Below are positions 61,180-64,000 of a stretch of 64,000 bases of DNA, piece after piece. Numbering within the stretch: the first letter of the stretch is position 1; every line of letters begins with the position of its first letter. The notes beneath the pieces are model-generated. The model saw only the letters and a list, made by a program, of their open reading frames with translations. It did no database searches and was not told where the DNA came from. The stretch lies in contig NZ_FQUN01000003.1 in assembly GCF_900129005.1 (NCBI RefSeq), positions 124,001-188,000 of the forward strand. The letters are read 5' to 3'. The translations under genes and the position numbers were made by a program. This stretch comes from Leeuwenhoekiella marinoflava DSM 3653 (GTDB lineage: Bacteria; Bacteroidota; Bacteroidia; Flavobacteriales; Flavobacteriaceae).

Positions 61180-61734
61180 ATGAAGCATTTGAAAACGTAT
61201 ACCATTCAATTTGTTGGTTTAAAACAAGGGGAACACGATTTTCAATTCAATATTGATAATACGTTCTTTGAGCATTTTGAATATGATGATTTTAATTCTA
61301 TAGCTATAGAATTAGACATCAAACTCATTAAAAAATCCACCTTGTTGGAATTTTATTTTGACGCTAAGGGTCTTGTAAACGTTAATTGTGACCTCACAAA
61401 TGAACCTTACGATCAGCCCCTTGAAGCTACTTATAAATTGGTAGTAAAGTTTGGGCAGGAATATAATGATGAGATAGATGATATTTTGATTATTCCTCAT
61501 GGGGAATATGAAGTGAACATCGCTCAATATATATATGAGTTGATAGTTTTAGCTATGCCGGCAAAGCGGGTTCATCCCGGTGTTGAAGATGGTACGCTAG
61601 AATCAGACATACTCGATAAGCTTGAAGAGTTGCGTATAAAGAATAATGAGGCAGAATCAGACGAGGAGCCTCAAAAAAAGGAGATTGACCCGCGTTGGGA
61701 AAAACTAAAAGATTTTTTAACAGATAATAAATAA
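61180..61734 (+). CDS. DUF177 (YceD-like) protein
   Basis: A 184-residue protein from the ATG at 61180; an upstream TTG at 61132 lies within the promoter box and is rejected. GLVNVNCDLTNEPYDQPLEA is the DUF177 core Cys region, followed by DDILIIPHGEYEVNIAQYIY and LAMPAKRVHPGVEDG; only the first Cys of the usual zinc-like pair is evident. YceD genes sit before rpmF across bacteria and link to 23S rRNA or L32 expression. It is 9 bp before rpmF. Confidence 0.9.
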   Translation: MKHLKTYTIQFVGLKQGEHDFQFNIDNTFFEHFEYDDFNSIAIELDIKLIKKSTLLEFYFDAKGLVNVNCDLTNEPYDQPLEATYKLVVKFGQEYNDEIDDILIIPHGEYEVNIAQYIYELIVLAMPAKRVHPGVEDGTLESDILDKLEELRIKNNEAESDEEPQKKEIDPRWEKLKDFLTDNK

Positions 61735-61743
61735 TAAACGGTA

Positions 61744-61944
61744 ATGGCACATCCTAAAAGAAAAATCTCGAAAACCAGAAGAGATAAGAGAAGAACACAT
61801 TACAAAGCTGCAATGCCAAAAATTGGTGTTGACGCCACTACTGGTGAAGCTCACCTTTACCACCGTGCTCACTGGCATGAGGGTAAACTCTATTACAGAG
61901 GGCAGATTGTAATTGATGCTACAGCAAACGAAGAGGTTGCTTAA
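61744..61944 (+). CDS. rpmF: Ribosomal protein bL32
   Basis: A 66-residue basic protein: [20 protein letters not shown] is diagnostic. No zinc Cys pair (C- form). Followed by an intrinsic terminator before fabH. Confidence 0.97.
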   Translation: MAHPKRKISKTRRDKRRTHYKAAMPKIGVDATTGEAHLYHRAHWHEGKLYYRGQIVIDATANEEVA

Positions 61945-61964
61945 TAAAGACTTATAGATTAGTG

Positions 61965-61993
61965 AAACTCCCATAGAAATGGGAGTTTTTTTT
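61965..61993 (+). terminator. Intrinsic terminator after rpmF
   Basis: AAACTCCCAT and ATGGGAGTTT pair around AGAA, followed by a T-run. Confidence 0.8.
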
Positions 61994-62106
61994 ATTTTTT
62001 GGAATGAGCAAAAAAAGTTAATTATAGGCTTTGTTTGCGCTATTTTTAGTACTTTTCCTTCCATTTTTAAGCGAAAAACCCTGTTTTTCGCAGAAACCAG
62101 ATTTAT

Positions 62107-63102
62107 ATGAGTAAAATCACTGCAGCCATAACTGCTGTTGGCGCTTATGTGCCAGAATATGTGCTTACCAATGAAATTTTGGAAACAATGGTCGAGACCA
62201 ACGATGAGTGGATCACGACCAGAACAGGAATTAAAGAACGCAGAATTCTAAAAGATCCTGATAAAGGAACTTCTTATTTAGGAATTAAAGCTGCTGAAGA
62301 TTTAATCAACAAAAGCGGTGTCGACCCTTCAGAAATCGACATGGTCATTATGGCCACCGCAACTCCAGACCTACTTGTAGCATCTACAGCATCTTATGTA
62401 GCTACAAAAATAGGAGCGACTAATGCATTTTCTTACGATTTACAAGCTGCTTGTTCAAGCTTTTTATACGGGATGTCTACTGCTTCGGCCTATATAGCAT
62501 CCGGAAAATATAAAAAAGTATTGCTTATAGGAGCAGATAAAATGTCTTCTATAATAGATTATACAGATCGTGCCACATGTATCATTTTTGGTGATGGGGG
62601 TGGTGCTGCACTTTTTGAACCTAATGAAGAAGGTTTAGGATTGCAGGATGAGTATTTGAGATCAGACGGTGTAGGTAGAGATTTTCTAAGAATAGAAGGT
62701 GGGGGCTCATTAATGCCACCTACTGCAGAAACTGTAGCAAATAAGAAACACTTTGTATATCAAGACGGTAAAACAGTTTTTAAATTTGCCGTTTCTAATA
62801 TGGCAGATGTAAGTGAACGCATTATGCAACGCAATAATTTGTCTCATGATGACGTTAGCTGGCTTGTAGCACATCAAGCTAATAAACGTATTATAGATGC
62901 GACTGCTAGACGTATGCAACTTGACGACAGTAAGGTGCTTATGAATATTCAGCGGTACGGAAATACTACATCTGCGACATTACCCTTATTATTGAATGAT
63001 TTTGAAAAACGATTCAAAAAAGGAGATAACCTAATATTTGCCGCTTTTGGAGGCGGATTTACTTGGGGGTCCATCTACCTAAAGTGGGCCTACAACGCTT
63101 AA
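62107..63102 (+). CDS. fabH: 3-oxoacyl-ACP synthase III
   Basis: A 331-residue condensing enzyme. Cys in YDLQAACSSFLYGMSTAS, His in WLVAHQANKRIIDATARR, Asn in QRYGNTTSATLPLLL form the catalytic triad. Starts fatty-acid synthesis by condensing acetyl-CoA (or branched primers) with malonyl-ACP. Follows rpmF as in many bacteria; accB is 30 bp downstream. Confidence 0.95.
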   Translation: MSKITAAITAVGAYVPEYVLTNEILETMVETNDEWITTRTGIKERRILKDPDKGTSYLGIKAAEDLINKSGVDPSEIDMVIMATATPDLLVASTASYVATKIGATNAFSYDLQAACSSFLYGMSTASAYIASGKYKKVLLIGADKMSSIIDYTDRATCIIFGDGGGAALFEPNEEGLGLQDEYLRSDGVGRDFLRIEGGGSLMPPTAETVANKKHFVYQDGKTVFKFAVSNMADVSERIMQRNNLSHDDVSWLVAHQANKRIIDATARRMQLDDSKVLMNIQRYGNTTSATLPLLLNDFEKRFKKGDNLIFAAFGGGFTWGSIYLKWAYNA

Positions 63103-63132
63103 TTTTTTATAATCTAACTAACGTTATTAATT

Positions 63133-63627
63133 ATGGATTTAAAAGAAATTCAGAATCTTATCAAGTTTGTTGCTAAATCTGGCGCAAGCGAGGTAAAACT
63201 TGAGATGGATGATGTAAAAATCACTATTAAAACTGGAGAAGAAAGCAAAGGTGAGACTACGATTCTTCAGCAAGTTCCTATGATGGGTTCTGCAATGCAA
63301 CAGCCGGCTGTACCAGCAGCTCAACCTGTAGCAGCACCTCAGGCCCCTGCTCAGGCAGAAACACCTAAGGCAGATGAAAGCGACAAATATATTACTGTAA
63401 AGTCGCCAATCATAGGTACTTTCTACCGAAAGCCTGCTCCAGACAAACCTACATTTGTTGAGGTTGGAGCAAGTATTAAAGAAGGAGACGTACTTTGTGT
63501 AATTGAAGCAATGAAATTATTCAACGAGATCGAAAGTGAAGTTAGCGGTAAAATCGTTAAGGTTCTTGTTGACGATTCTTCTCCGGTTGAATTTGATCAG
63601 CCATTATTTTTGGTAGATCCTTCGTAA
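63133..63627 (+). CDS. accB: Biotin carboxyl carrier protein of acetyl-CoA carboxylase
   Basis: A 164-residue protein: N-terminal helical region, alanine/proline linker (QPAVPAAQPVAAPQAPAQAE), and biotinyl domain with VIEAMKLFNEIESEVSGKIV (biotin on Lys of EAMKL). Carries CO2 in malonyl-CoA formation. Confidence 0.96.
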   Translation: MDLKEIQNLIKFVAKSGASEVKLEMDDVKITIKTGEESKGETTILQQVPMMGSAMQQPAVPAAQPVAAPQAPAQAETPKADESDKYITVKSPIIGTFYRKPAPDKPTFVEVGASIKEGDVLCVIEAMKLFNEIESEVSGKIVKVLVDDSSPVEFDQPLFLVDPS

Positions 63628-63732
63628 CTTTAGGTAAAAGAAGTTCTTAAGACTATCGGGATATGTTTTTCGAAGTAAGCTAAAGACTTATTTCCTTATG
63701 ATAAGAGGTAAAAATGTTTTAGTATATAAAGT

Positions 63733-63744
63733 CTCGATATCGAG
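63733..63744. repeat. Perfect palindrome in the accB-accC gap
   Basis: CTCGATATCGAG; a related palindrome CTCGATAATCGAG is at 45455-45467. Lies in an unusually long (178 bp) gap for this operon. Confidence 0.5.
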
Positions 63745-63805
63745 TAAACCAGATCAATTTTTAAAGGTTAAAGTCTTCTGGCTTCAACTTTAATGCACAA
63801 TAGAT

Positions 63806-64000
63806 ATGTTTAAAAAGATACTTATAGCAAACCGAGGAGAGATCGCTCTTAGAGTGATTAGAACTTGTAAAGAAATGGGCATCAAAACGGTAGCCGTATA
63901 TTCTACTGCAGATGCAGAAAGTTTGCATGTACGTTTTGCTGACGAAGCGGTTTGTATTGGCCCGGCTCCTAGTAGTGAGTCGTACCTGAAGATTGCAAAT
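63806..64000 (+). CDS. accC: Biotin carboxylase (5' part, cut by window)
   Basis: 65 codons from the ATG at 63806: [20 protein letters not shown] is the biotin carboxylase start, then [20 protein letters not shown] and [15 protein letters not shown]. The rest is outside the window. Confidence 0.95.
   Translation, partial: MFKKILIANRGEIALRVIRTCKEMGIKTVAVYSTADAESLHVRFADEAVCIGPAPSSESYLKIAN

Overview
The window looks like a chromosome segment of a marine-type flavobacterium (Bacteroidota, Flavobacteriaceae). The evidence is AT-rich intergenic DNA, -7 promoter boxes of the Bacteroidota form TAnnTTTG, few Shine-Dalgarno sequences, many SPII lipoproteins, and lineage-typical genes: a DUF4175 coiled-coil protein, an OMP_b-brl-type outer-membrane barrel, a head-GIN adhesin-like protein, a glutaminyl-tRNA synthetase and a methylmalonyl-CoA epimerase. 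The genus cannot be fixed from this sequence alone.

Bases 1-46160 are mostly ordinary core genome. They hold a lytic transglycosylase (cut by the window start), pgk, holB, an OmpH/Skp-like lipoprotein, a methyltransferase, mnmG, ybeY, a DUF4175 protein, gltX, an SPFH protein, a YtxH/holin-like/DUF6327-like envelope operon, glnS, folB, tRNA-Cys, a LysE exporter, rnr, an S41 protease-DUF4349-rnpA operon, two M1 metallopeptidases, an S8 protease, an MBL hydrolase, a cation/proton antiporter, an oxidoreductase, lepA, an outer-membrane barrel protein, dusB, a LolC/E-like permease, rbfA, mce and a CAU-anticodon tRNA. mnmG is flanked by two near-perfect parS centromere sites (5476-5491 and 7376-7391). 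A 0.7 kb AT-rich non-coding block at 22.9-23.6 kb carries a TGTTAAC cluster and one DnaA-box match.

Bases 46149-58820 form an accreted integration hotspot at the 3' end of the CAU tRNA. A compact, apparently intact element of about 6 kb (46149-52147) is bounded by a 13-bp repeat of the tRNA end. It has a tyrosine recombinase, an AlpA-like HTH protein translationally coupled to a Rep-like protein, an Xre repressor beside a palindromic operator, and a set of small secreted or lipoprotein cargo genes, one with a KTSC-like C-terminus. Identical 22-bp repeats lie just inside both ends and look like integrase arm sites. Behind it (52.1-58.8 kb) is an older, decayed island: an HTH-transposase chimera, an ABC-transporter tail, a degraded BfmA/BtgA-type mobilization gene, two integrase tails with nearby 11-bp tandem arrays, and a second degenerate tRNA end with a copy of the same terminator. 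Inside this wreckage sits an intact three-gene module: a secreted protein, a LytS-like sensor kinase and a LytTR response regulator.

Bases 58.8-64 kb return to core genes: a small proline-rich membrane protein, ribE, pdxA, and the fatty-acid operon yceD-rpmF-fabH-accB-accC, with accC cut by the window end.
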